Assembly (NCBI RefSeq): GCF_004168365.1
Contig: NZ_CP035704.1
Location: forward strand, 62,001-126,000
Direction of reading: 5' to 3'
Origin: Pseudolysobacter antarcticus
Lineage (GTDB): Bacteria > Pseudomonadota > Gammaproteobacteria > Xanthomonadales > Rhodanobacteraceae
DNA: 64,000 bases
The notes beneath the pieces were generated by a model. It saw nothing but the letters and a program-made list of their open reading frames with translations, was not told where the DNA came from and searched no databases. Below, in pieces: positions 1 through 8,220 of this stretch. The position numbers were made by a program, and so were the translations under genes. Each line of letters starts with the position of its first letter. The stretch's first letter is position 1.

Positions 1-676
1 GGCCGATCACCGCCGCGCGAATGCGCCGGAAATGCGCACGCAAAACGCGCGAGAATTTGCGCAGGGTATTCGGTGCGTCCTGCTCGTCGCTCAACACCTG
101 GCGCAACGACACCGGCGTGGAGAACTGCACGATCGTATCGTGGCCGTTCAACAGCAGCGCCAGCAAACGCCGAAAACGACCGACCACGACCCAGTTTTCC
201 GAGAACAACACGCCGAACCAGCCGGACTGACGATCTGGCGCGCGGCCGACGAAAATCGAAACCGGCACGAGTTGCACATCCAGTTCGGGATGCGTACGCA
301 AGGCTTCGAACAATTGCGCCAGCGTTTCGGAATGCGTGCGCGGGGAGCTGCGCCCGATCAGCCAGCCTTTGCGGCGCGACAGCGCAAACATTGCGCGTGG
401 CTTGCGCAAATCGCCGAGCACAAAGGGCAATAACGGCGAAGGCAGGTCGGCTTCGCGGCACGCCTGTTCCAGGATGATTCGGTCAGACAGGCGATAACGT
501 TCGGTGACGTAACACACCGGCAGCGCCTGCAGCAATGTGGCAGCCGGATTGACGGGTTCGCGACGGATGCGAATGCGCGACTTGAATAACGCGCCCAGCA
601 GGCGCATCCACCAGGGCGCGCGCGCGACAGTGGACGAAGAGGATTCGGTGATCAAAGGCTGATCCATGACCGACAT
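1..676 (-). CDS. plsB: Glycerol-3-phosphate acyltransferase PlsB, N-terminal part (runs off the window)
   Basis: The reading frame starts at the ATG at 676 (a second in-frame ATG lies at 667) and is open to the window edge, giving the first 225 or so residues. Conserved PlsB stretches are visible: YRLSDRIILEQACREA near residue 60, then VSIFVGRAPDRQSGWFGV and ENWVVVGRFRRLLALLLNG, and VQFSTPVSLR. PlsB transfers an acyl group from acyl-ACP or acyl-CoA to sn-glycerol-3-phosphate at the inner membrane, the first step of phospholipid synthesis. The HxxxxD catalytic motif lies further along, outside the window. Family enzymes are about 800-880 residues, so roughly three quarters of the gene is missing here. 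Confidence 0.9.
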   Translation of the reverse strand, partial: MSVMDQPLITESSSSTVARAPWWMRLLGALFKSRIRIRREPVNPAATLLQALPVCYVTERYRLSDRIILEQACREADLPSPLLPFVLGDLRKPRAMFALSRRKGWLIGRSSPRTHSETLAQLFEALRTHPELDVQLVPVSIFVGRAPDRQSGWFGVLFSENWVVVGRFRRLLALLLNGHDTIVQFSTPVSLRQVLSDEQDAPNTLRKFSRVLRAHFRRIRAAVIG

Positions 677-775
677 AGGGCGAACGCGGCTGACAGATGC
701 GGATAATACGTCAGTGAGGCTGCATCAACGGCAACACAAGCACTGAGCAGTGGCGGCGTCCGAGCGGATCACGAC

Positions 776-808
776 ACAGCCCGAGGCCGGATAGTGGCCT
801 CGGGCTGT
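776..808 (-). terminator. Strong hairpin downstream of the lipoprotein gene
   Basis: A perfect 13-bp inverted repeat (776-788 with 796-808) encloses a 7-base loop. It sits 19 bases past the stop codon of the minus-strand lipoprotein gene and before plsB. There is no clear T-run on the minus strand, so it may act as a weak terminator or an mRNA 3' end stabiliser. Confidence 0.6.
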
Positions 809-826
809 TGTTTGCAATCGCCGTGC

Positions 827-1822
827 TTAGTTTTTCTCAGCCGGCTTGAGGCCGGAATCATCGGCCGGCTGGAAAGTTTTGCCAGGTTCGGCAGCGGGTG
901 TTGCCGCTGCAGGGGCGGTTTTCGCGGCTTCGGCAGCAGCAGCTTCCTGCTTGATCTTGTTGAACTGTTCCAGCGCCTGCTTGCCATACCAGCGGCCATC
1001 GACCTTGACCATGTCGCTATCGGATGACAGCGGCGTATCGAACAAGGTGTAGCTGAGCTTGACCTTGGCGGCATCGCCCTGGTTAGCCACGGTTTCGACC
1101 TTGGCCGAATCCAAAGTCTTGTCGATCGAGAAACCGTAAACCTCGAAAACCTGCTTCACGCCACCGAGCACAATGCCGGCTTTCTGCATTCCCTGATCGT
1201 AGGTGAGGGCGCGTGCTTCATCAAGGGTTTTGACATTGACGTCGCGTGCGGTTTTGCAACCCACGGCGATCGCCTGCTTGACCAGCGCGGGATCGGTGAA
1301 CTTGACCTTCTGCGCCCACGCTGCCGTGGCGGCAATCGCTGCGGTGGCTTGTTCTTTCTGCTTGTCGTCGAGATCCTTGCTCTGCTGTACCGAGCTCTGC
1401 AGCATGCCCTGGCCCATCGCGATCATCATCGGCATTTGCTGCGCCATCTGCGCATCGGCTTCTTTCAGCTTCGGCTCGATTTCGGCATACAGCTTGGCTT
1501 CGGCATCCGGCGCGGTGAGCTTGGCGACACCTTCGGCGAATTTCTTGCGATCTTCGTCGGTTACTGGATCCTTGTTGAGATCCTTGTTCCAATCCGCCTT
1601 GATTTTGGCCAACTGTGCGGTTGGCAACGTGGTATCGAGCAGGGCGCCGATGTTGTTGCTACGCAGGGCTTGCAGGGCGGCTTTGACGGCCGCATCCGGC
1701 GTTGCTGCGGCAGGCGCAACCACGGGAGCTGCCGGTGCGGCGGCTTGCTGTTGCTGGTTGCAACCGATAGCGGCGCAGGCAAATGCCAGTGCCAGCGAAA
1801 GTCGAGTAAGTTTGATTGACAT
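827..1822 (-). CDS. Predicted lipoprotein of unknown function
   Basis: 331 residues from the ATG at 1822. This start was chosen because it places a lipoprotein signal peptide at the N-terminus: MSIKLTRLSLALAFACAAIGC, with Cys21 after AIG as the lipidation site. A longer frame reaches 1888 but would bury the signal. The mature protein opens with an Ala/Pro/Gln-rich linker, followed by a mostly helical, Lys/Asp/Ala-rich body and an Ala/Pro-rich C-terminal tail. I do not recognise a named family. It is probably anchored in the outer membrane or inner-membrane outer leaflet. It stands alone between two hairpins (776-808 and 1914-1940), so it is likely a single-gene transcript. Confidence 0.75.
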   Translation of the reverse strand: MSIKLTRLSLALAFACAAIGCNQQQQAAAPAAPVVAPAAATPDAAVKAALQALRSNNIGALLDTTLPTAQLAKIKADWNKDLNKDPVTDEDRKKFAEGVAKLTAPDAEAKLYAEIEPKLKEADAQMAQQMPMMIAMGQGMLQSSVQQSKDLDDKQKEQATAAIAATAAWAQKVKFTDPALVKQAIAVGCKTARDVNVKTLDEARALTYDQGMQKAGIVLGGVKQVFEVYGFSIDKTLDSAKVETVANQGDAAKVKLSYTLFDTPLSSDSDMVKVDGRWYGKQALEQFNKIKQEAAAAEAAKTAPAAATPAAEPGKTFQPADDSGLKPAEKN

Positions 1823-1913
1823 GACGAGCCGTCCCCACGTTATGGATTGAGAATGGCGCACTCTAGGCAGTGAGCGTGCAATTGGCAAGCGCGGGATGCG
1901 ACCGGGGAAAATC

Positions 1914-1940
1914 CTCAGATGGCCGTTGCGGCCATCTGAG
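1914..1940. terminator. Perfect 11-bp hairpin between pyrF and the lipoprotein gene
   Basis: CTCAGATGGCC (1914-1924) pairs exactly with 1930-1940 around a GTTGC loop. Read on the minus strand it is followed by GGATTTTCC, a weak T-run. It lies downstream of pyrF and probably ends that transcript. Confidence 0.55.
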
Positions 1941-2058
1941 TAACGTCCGGTGATTAACCGGAGGGGGAACTTGTGTCGACAGCGCCATAATACTTAGCGC
2001 TCATAGTTAATGCAACACATTAAGTATGCGACTCCAACACAATGAATTTTTAGATCAT

Positions 2059-2781
2059 TTATATTTTTTGGCGATTCGCCAATGCTTCGGCAACGCTTGT
2101 CTGAATCGCCTCTGCGGCATCGCGTGGATTTTCGGCATTGCGGATCGGGCGCCCGACCACGATGTAATCCGCACCGAGCGCAAACGCCTCGGCCACGTCC
2201 ACGGTGCGCTTCTGGTCGTCGGTATTGCTGATCGGACGAATGCCCGGGCAGATCACAATCAAACGCGGATCGACCTGGGCGCGTAATGCTGCCACTTCCA
2301 GCCCCGACGTGATCACGCCATCGCAGCCTGCTTCGAGCGCGGCCTTGGCACGCGACAGCACCAGCGTCTGCGCATCGCACTCGAAACCGAGATCGTCCAG
2401 ATCGCGTTGATCGAGACTGGTCAGCGCGGTCACCGCCAGCAGTTTGATATTGCCTTTCACTTCCGCCGCGGCGCGCATCATCGCGTTATTGCCGTGGATG
2501 GTGCAGAACGTGACCGGATAACGCGTCAGGCCTTTTACCGCGGAAGCCACCGTCGCCGGCACATCGAAAAATTTCAGGTCGACGAAAACTTTTTTGCCGC
2601 GTGCATCCAGTTCGCGTAGTACCTCGAAATATTCGCCGCTGGTGATCAGCTCCATGCCGATCTTGTAGAAAATCACCGCATCGCCGAGCCGTTCCACCCA
2701 CGCCAGGGCGTCGCTTTTGCTCGGAACGTCGAGCGCGAAAATCAGGCGTTCACGGGTGGGGATAAGGTTTGTCGAAGCCAT
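2059..2781 (-). CDS. pyrF: Orotidine 5'-phosphate decarboxylase
   Basis: 240 residues from the ATG at 2781 (MASTNLIPTRERLIFALDVP). Upstream in-frame codons to 2883 overlap a terminator and do not look like protein. The enzyme decarboxylates OMP to UMP, the last step of de novo pyrimidine synthesis, in the cytosol. The family signature DLKFFDVPATV carries the catalytic Asp68, Lys70 and Asp73, and Lys40 sits in the FYKIGMEL strand. The later phosphate-binding loops CPGIRP and VVGRPI are present. Length is typical of the proteobacterial type I enzyme. It lies alone, with hairpins on both sides. Confidence 0.96.
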   Translation of the reverse strand: MASTNLIPTRERLIFALDVPSKSDALAWVERLGDAVIFYKIGMELITSGEYFEVLRELDARGKKVFVDLKFFDVPATVASAVKGLTRYPVTFCTIHGNNAMMRAAAEVKGNIKLLAVTALTSLDQRDLDDLGFECDAQTLVLSRAKAALEAGCDGVITSGLEVAALRAQVDPRLIVICPGIRPISNTDDQKRTVDVAEAFALGADYIVVGRPIRNAENPRDAAEAIQTSVAEALANRQKI

Positions 2782-2870
2782 GCGAACGATCTCGGTCTGG
2801 AATGAAGATGGGTAGTGTAGTGGCACCGATTGCCGCGACCCAACAAATCGGTTCCGGCAAATTTTACGTA

Positions 2871-2911
2871 ACAAAAAGGCCACCCGATTGCTCGGGTGGC
2901 CTTGCGTTTTT
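2871..2911 (-). terminator. Rho-independent terminator of the S8 protease gene
   Basis: A 10-bp perfect stem (2878-2887 with 2892-2901, loop TTGC) is followed on the minus strand by TTTTTGT (2877-2871). It also has a short T-run on the plus strand. It lies 29 bases past the protease stop codon. Confidence 0.85.
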
Positions 2912-2939
2912 CAGCTAGCGCGAACGCTGCCTGTATCGA

Positions 2940-5900
2940 TCAATGAACCGTCAAAACTACCGGCGCTACCAATGACGGGTTGTTCTCGTCATCCGAATTG
3001 ACGCAGACGTTGGCGTTGTACTTGCCGACTGCGAGTCCGGTGGCGTTGAAGGTGACCGTCGTTGTGCCACTGTCCTGACCATTTACCGTGCCAGAGCTTG
3101 GAGCGACCGAGAGCCACGGTGCGCCGCAGCTAGCCGACGTATACAGATCCATCGCCAAACCATTCAGCGGAGCATCGCCGTTGATGATTGCGGCCCACGC
3201 AGTATCACCACTGCTCGGTGAGATCGATACCGGCGTGGAGCCCGATCCGCTGACCGATTGCTGGCGATACCAGATCGTTCCGGTGCTGTTGCCGGCGAAG
3301 GTCGGATAAACCACTACCCAGTATTTGCCAGCAAGGGTCGGCGCGGCAGGGCAGCCATTGTCGGCGGCCGTGAAGACATCGAGCTGCACAGTGTCGTAAC
3401 GACCACCGGTAGCAAGGCCTGCATTGGTTGGGTCGCTGGCATGCGTGCTGCGTGTGCAACTGTAGATCTCGCCGGCACTGCCTGCATCCGGATTGCCCGC
3501 AGGCACGCCGTTCGCATCCGAATAGATCTTGAACGTTACGCTGTTCGCTGTCGCAATCTGTTGAATGGCAGGCTGGGTAAAGCCTTCCACCACCAGATAT
3601 TCCAAGGAGTGCGTGCCATACAGGCTGACGTCGTCGGCGTTATAGATATCCGAGCTGTCACCGAGGAACTTGTCCGAGGAATAACCATTGTTGTTGTTGC
3701 CAACCTGAGCAACCGGTTCGACTTCGGCGGAACCGCTATCCTGAATTTCCCAGTTAAGCGGCACACCACCCACGTTGTTGATGGTCAGCGTACCGGTAGC
3801 CGTACCACCCACTGCGACGCTGGCGGTGATCGGGGTCGAATCGACCTCAATCTGCTGTGCAGCAACGTTGACTGCTACCGGCAAATGCAGCACCGGTGAG
3901 CTGTCGGACGGGGTCAAGGTAACTTCACCATAGAACCAGCCCGGCGTGGTGACGCCAGAAGTATCGATGGAGAACTTGACGGCCTTGTTGACGCCCGGCA
4001 GCGCGGTGAACGTACTCGGCGTGACCGTTGCGGTAACACCGGCATCCGTACCAACAGCAACACTCCACTGCGTTGCGGTGGCTGCAGTGCCCTTGAAGCT
4101 GCGCGTGAAGTTGCAATGCCCGACGCAGTTTTCATCGTACAGCGAGGCCAGGTTCAGGGTGCGAGGATCGCCACCTGCCGCCGGATTTGCCGCAGCGAAG
4201 TTGACGCCGAGTTCATTCATCACCAAACCGGCGAGCACAGCCTGATCCACCTGCACACGACCCGAACCGACATCGGTCGGTGTCGACGGCGATACCGAAC
4301 CATCAGCTGCTTGCGTCTGCAGACCGGTATTTTTGGCCGTCAGCATCAAGGCGGATTTGATTTCCGGTGGTGACCAGCTTGGATGCGCCACGTGTACGAG
4401 TGCCGCTGAGCCAGCGATATGCGGGGTCGCCATCGAGGTGCCGCTGTCTTCGCCAACGGCGGTGGAGTCGCCGGAGAAGCTGGCGAGAATGTCTACACCC
4501 GGTGCGCCGATATCCGGCTTCAAGACGTTGACCTGACTGGTCGGGCCGCGTGAACTGAAGCTGGCGACCTGGTCAGCTATACCCGGAACCGCAACACCGG
4601 TGGTGCCGAGTGACGCGGTGGTTGTATTGCCGTTGGTGGTGGAGAACGCAGCAAGTGCATTGCCATCGGCCTGCGACATGGTGAACACCGGAATCGGCAG
4701 CCCGACCACGGTCACAATGCCGCCAATCGCGCCCGCACGATTGTTGGTGATAATCACGGCAACTGCACCGGCATCGGAAGCATTCTGCTGTTTCACAACA
4801 AAGGCACAGGTACCGCGCTGGATCACCGCGATCGAGTTTGCAAATGTGCCGGCAGCGTATGGGCTGCAACCATCGTTGGTGGGGCCATAGCCGGCGCTCA
4901 CGCTGACTCGTGTAGAGCTAGGGAATGCGGAAGTAAACGGCGCGCCGCCGGCGTAAGCGGTGAAGAGCTTGCTGGCGTTGGCCGGAGGTGCACCTGGGCC
5001 AGAGACGACCAGCTGTTTGCTGAACGACTGGCGGCTGGTGGTCGTGGCGGCGATGGTGGCGTTCCACGGTGCCTGATTGCTCAGTGTGGAAGCGCCGGGG
5101 CCATCGTTGCCCGCAGCGGTGGACACAAAAATACCGGCATCGACTGCCGAGAGGAAAGCGACCTGACCAGCGTCATCCCAAGGCGACGAGCTATCACCGC
5201 CGCTGGGTCCGATCGAGTAGCTAAGTACGTCGACGATACCTTCCTGAATGGCTTCTTCGACCGCATTAATGCTGCCGGTATCAGGGCAAGTGCTGCCGAT
5301 GGTGGCGTCGGGCTTGTTGAAGTCGTAGCAAACCTGCGAAATAACGATGTTGGCGTGGGGCGCAACACCGCTCAGGATATAGCTGCCGCCTTGGTAGATC
5401 GCGCCGCGATTGTTACCTGCCGAGGTGCTCGAAGTGTGGCTGCCGTGACCGTCCTGATCGTTGGCGCCAGGATTATCGTGCACTGCGCTGGTGTCGGCGG
5501 TCGCCACTGCATTGACGAAATCCCACGAGCCGATCACCTTGTCGTTGCAAGGATCGTGGCCGGCCGCATCGCCCGGATAATGACCGGCGTTACACCAGCC
5601 AAAATAGTTGCCATGGCCGAGCGGATTGGTGAACTGGTAGCTCGGGCCGCCGAGTGGATACCAAGGAAAATACTGGGAGTTTTCAAAACTCGAAAAAGCC
5701 GGGCTGCTGAAGTTCAAACCGGTATCGAGCATGCCGATAACCGCGCCTTCGCCCTTGTTGCCGATCGGGGCAGGATCATTCCATACCGTCGGTGCGCCGA
5801 TCAACGCCATACTGACATTGGTTTTCAGTTCACTGTTGCGCGAAGCGCTGACGTCGACAACTCCTGGAACCTTGCGCATAGCCTGTGCTTCTTGCGCGGT

Positions 5901-6359
5901 CAGGCGGATGGCAAAACCATTCAATGCATAACGGTACTGCTGCTCGGCATTCAGCGGACGCTGCAATGTGGCAGAAGCCGCGCTCAGCACCGAACCCTGC
6001 TGTGCCGACAACTGGTTCGCATAACTCACGGCCTGTGGCGACTTGATGTTCAACTTCGCGCTACCGGGAATGGCGGCGCTGCTGCTGACCGCCGAACTGG
6101 TGCCGGCATTATTGCCAAGGCTGGCACTCGCAGGCGCTGCGTTCTGTGCAGCGGCTGCGGCCTCGGCACGCAGATGCGTCGCCACCGACGGCTGGCCCAG
6201 ACGCACGATATACAGTGCACGATTCTGTGCATCAGTCTGAGTGGTTTCGATCGTTGCAGAGCGCGGAATCTGCGGCCCCGATGAAATTGCCACGGCGCTT
6301 GCGGAAATTCCCGCGAGTGCCAGTGCGGCGGTTAATTTTGTCAATCGTGTGTATTGCAT
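2940..6359 (-). CDS. Secreted subtilisin-family (S8) serine protease with PA domain
   Basis: 1139 residues from the ATG at 6359, which is preceded six bases away by GGAGGG (6371-6366). A longer in-frame start at 6398 is less likely. Order: signal peptide (about 1-24, ending SASAVA), an I9-like propeptide to about 180, then the catalytic domain with Asp212 (MLDTG), His305 (DGHGSHT) and Ser642 (GTSMATPH). A protease-associated (PA) domain is inserted at about 490-585. The C-terminal third is beta-rich, with Ig-like segments around a long Ser/Thr/Gly-rich insert, ending in LVAPVVLTVH. Family knowledge makes it an extracellular protease. Unlike five other secreted proteins here, it lacks the IFxNGF-type C-terminus. 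Confidence 0.93.
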   Translation of the reverse strand: MQYTRLTKLTAALALAGISASAVAISSGPQIPRSATIETTQTDAQNRALYIVRLGQPSVATHLRAEAAAAAQNAAPASASLGNNAGTSSAVSSSAAIPGSAKLNIKSPQAVSYANQLSAQQGSVLSAASATLQRPLNAEQQYRYALNGFAIRLTAQEAQAMRKVPGVVDVSASRNSELKTNVSMALIGAPTVWNDPAPIGNKGEGAVIGMLDTGLNFSSPAFSSFENSQYFPWYPLGGPSYQFTNPLGHGNYFGWCNAGHYPGDAAGHDPCNDKVIGSWDFVNAVATADTSAVHDNPGANDQDGHGSHTSSTSAGNNRGAIYQGGSYILSGVAPHANIVISQVCYDFNKPDATIGSTCPDTGSINAVEEAIQEGIVDVLSYSIGPSGGDSSSPWDDAGQVAFLSAVDAGIFVSTAAGNDGPGASTLSNQAPWNATIAATTTSRQSFSKQLVVSGPGAPPANASKLFTAYAGGAPFTSAFPSSTRVSVSAGYGPTNDGCSPYAAGTFANSIAVIQRGTCAFVVKQQNASDAGAVAVIITNNRAGAIGGIVTVVGLPIPVFTMSQADGNALAAFSTTNGNTTTASLGTTGVAVPGIADQVASFSSRGPTSQVNVLKPDIGAPGVDILASFSGDSTAVGEDSGTSMATPHIAGSAALVHVAHPSWSPPEIKSALMLTAKNTGLQTQAADGSVSPSTPTDVGSGRVQVDQAVLAGLVMNELGVNFAAANPAAGGDPRTLNLASLYDENCVGHCNFTRSFKGTAATATQWSVAVGTDAGVTATVTPSTFTALPGVNKAVKFSIDTSGVTTPGWFYGEVTLTPSDSSPVLHLPVAVNVAAQQIEVDSTPITASVAVGGTATGTLTINNVGGVPLNWEIQDSGSAEVEPVAQVGNNNNGYSSDKFLGDSSDIYNADDVSLYGTHSLEYLVVEGFTQPAIQQIATANSVTFKIYSDANGVPAGNPDAGSAGEIYSCTRSTHASDPTNAGLATGGRYDTVQLDVFTAADNGCPAAPTLAGKYWVVVYPTFAGNSTGTIWYRQQSVSGSGSTPVSISPSSGDTAWAAIINGDAPLNGLAMDLYTSASCGAPWLSVAPSSGTVNGQDSGTTTVTFNATGLAVGKYNANVCVNSDDENNPSLVAPVVLTVH

Positions 6360-6619
6360 GGATATCCCTCCAGATCCTGACCCAAGAATCGCCACCAAGT
6401 GGCGCTCGACCTAACGACTACCGATTTTGCCTTTCCCGAAGACCGTCAAACTTTCCCCTGCAAGCCAACTGATCCCAAGCTCTGCACGACCACTTTCATG
6501 CCGTCGCGACTGTAAATTTGTCCCCTACTATAGCGCTCATGACCCATTCAGGGCATGTGCAGCACTTCATTTAGTACCGGCAAACAAAAATTTTGTTGTA
6601 AGGGAATGTAACCACACCG

Positions 6620-7012
6620 ATGAACGAACAATTTTCTTGCCCGTGTACCAGCGGCAAGCCTTACTCAAAATGCTGCCAACCGTGGCATGACGGAGCTGCC
6701 GCATCGGATGCTGAAGCACTCATGCGCTCGCGCTACAGCGCGTATGTGGTGCGGTTGCAAAGCTATCTGGTGGAGACTTGTCATTCGAGTACACGGCCGA
6801 TTTCGCTCGATCTCGACCAAGGCAATTCGCCGATGTGGTTGGGACTCGAAATAAAGCGCCACGAGCAAACCGGTCCGGCCACGGCGCTGGTAGAGTTTGT
6901 CGCGCGTTTTCGAGTCGCTGGCGGCAGCGCGCAAAGATTGCATGAGATCAGTCGCTTCGTGCTGGAGGCTGGGCGATGGTATTACCTGGATGGCGTATTT
7001 CCGCGCAAATGA
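6620..7012 (+). CDS. ychJ: YchJ family SEC-C motif protein
   Basis: 130 residues. The N-terminus holds a SEC-C zinc motif, with Cys7, Cys9, Cys18 and Cys19 in CPCTSGKPYSKCC. The body matches the YchJ/UPF0225 fold: ALMRSRYSAYV, VEFVARF, then ISRFVLEAGRWYYLDG near the end. The domain is NTF2-like. Function is not established; SEC-C motifs bind zinc and often mediate protein or ribosome contacts. It is divergent from the S8 protease gene, with about 260 bases between the two starts. Confidence 0.9.
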   Translation: MNEQFSCPCTSGKPYSKCCQPWHDGAAASDAEALMRSRYSAYVVRLQSYLVETCHSSTRPISLDLDQGNSPMWLGLEIKRHEQTGPATALVEFVARFRVAGGSAQRLHEISRFVLEAGRWYYLDGVFPRK

Positions 7013-7361
7013 GTCGGAATGCCACAGTTCCATTCGCGGATAATTTTGCCAACACATCGGGCCCGTTCCCCGTATGAGAATTTAGCACAAGGTGGGGCCA
7101 TACAAGACAAGATGGGCCAAGTCTTGTAATCACGCATTCATTCGCAAGATTCATTGAATCCGCCATTTTTCGCATGAAGGTCAACGCCATAAAGCTTGGG
7201 TGATTTGCACGTTGGTTGGCCGCACGTTACCCGCAGATCCGCAGCTTCGTCGCGCATGTGGTCGGGCATAGCGAGATCCAGGCGCGATTGGATGATTCGC
7301 CGCCGGGTTTTTCGGCAATGTTTCAGTTCATGTCTTGAGCTCAGCGGCGCGAGGACTCGCG
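7013..7361. other. Intergenic stretch with a possible gene relic
   Basis: This 349-base interval lies between ychJ and the convergent NRDE gene. Its right half holds a coding-like fragment, listed separately at 7204-7338. I see no intact gene, strong hairpin or repeat in the rest. Confidence 0.5.
7204..7338 (+). pseudogene. Coding-like fragment, possibly the end of an amidase gene
   Basis: This frame has no start codon. It opens right after an in-frame TGA at 7201 and runs 44 codons to a TGA at 7336-7338, with a GC-rich third position like real genes here. The product contains LAARYPQIRSFVAHVVGHSE and later DDSPPGF. The pattern (Arg-Tyr-Pro-x-Ile, then Gly-His-x-Glu, then Pro-Gly-Phe) recalls the end of amidase_2-type N-acetylmuramoyl-L-alanine amidases, where a late histidine binds zinc. 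This match is from memory and weak. It could be a decayed gene or chance. Confidence 0.3.
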
Positions 7362-8147
7362 CTACTCAATTCCGTAGTTGAAGCGGAATATCGTCTGACC
7401 TTCGAACGCCGCTTCCGCAGCGAAGCGGCGTTCGATAAACACCGCTTCACCGCCATGCGTGATCGCGATGACGCTACAAGCGCGAGTGCCGTAATGTGGA
7501 CCGCGGATAAAGGCCGGCGATAGCCGGCGCTCGATTTCGATACCCACACCGGTATTCGGCAAGTCGGCATCGGCGGCTAGAGTTTCATCGGCCAGCACGG
7601 CGAACAGATCGGCGAAATCTTCGTGTTCGAAATCCGCTTGAGGTTTGGCTATCCAGTCCTGCAGCGCTTGTTTCAGGCGACGGATTTTTGGCCACGGCGT
7701 ATCCAGCGTTGCATTGGAAAGTCCGTGGATTCCGGCCGTCAAAACCTGCGTATTTGGTTGCGGACGATTGCTGACAAAATACGCATCGTGTTTGTCGAAC
7801 AACAACAGATTGAACGGTCGATAGCCGGGCGCCTTGGCAAGCAGCGCATGGGCTGATTCCTCAGCGCTCTGAGCTGCGCGTAGATAATCGGAAGCGAGCA
7901 AACCGCGCGATGCAAAATCGCCGGGGCGCAACGGTTCGCGCACATTCGTCACGACACAAGCACGACCTCGCGCGGACACACCCATCCACGTGCCGCTGGC
8001 TTCGAGATCGCGACCCGCGAGCACGTCAGGCGCATCGTTCCAGCGCGACAATGATGTTGTGGGTCGTGCGTGGAATTCATCACGATTGCCGGCCAGGATC
8101 AGCCGATAAAGCGGATGGACATCGAGGGCGAGCGCGATCAGGCACAT
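7362..8147 (-). CDS. NRDE family protein (TANGO2-like)
   Basis: 261 residues from the ATG at 8147, chosen because it gives the invariant N-terminus MCLIALALDV with Cys2 and the diagnostic NRDE at residues 21-24 (LAGNRDEFHARPT). Downstream conserved features include the TWMG motif (SGTWMGVS) and LSNATLDTPWPK, both typical of the family. The fold is Ntn-hydrolase-like, with Cys2 as possible nucleophile. The physiological substrate is not settled; the eukaryotic relative TANGO2 has been linked to haem and lipid metabolism. It starts 73 bases after the SNF2 helicase stop on the same strand, so the two are probably co-transcribed. Confidence 0.88.
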   Translation of the reverse strand: MCLIALALDVHPLYRLILAGNRDEFHARPTTSLSRWNDAPDVLAGRDLEASGTWMGVSARGRACVVTNVREPLRPGDFASRGLLASDYLRAAQSAEESAHALLAKAPGYRPFNLLLFDKHDAYFVSNRPQPNTQVLTAGIHGLSNATLDTPWPKIRRLKQALQDWIAKPQADFEHEDFADLFAVLADETLAADADLPNTGVGIEIERRLSPAFIRGPHYGTRACSVIAITHGGEAVFIERRFAAEAAFEGQTIFRFNYGIE

Positions 8148-8220
8148 GGATTTTTGCGGCAGTTTGGTGAAGGCACGATGCGTTGCTGAGCAGAAAAATA
8201 AACCTCGCAAACCAATGCGT

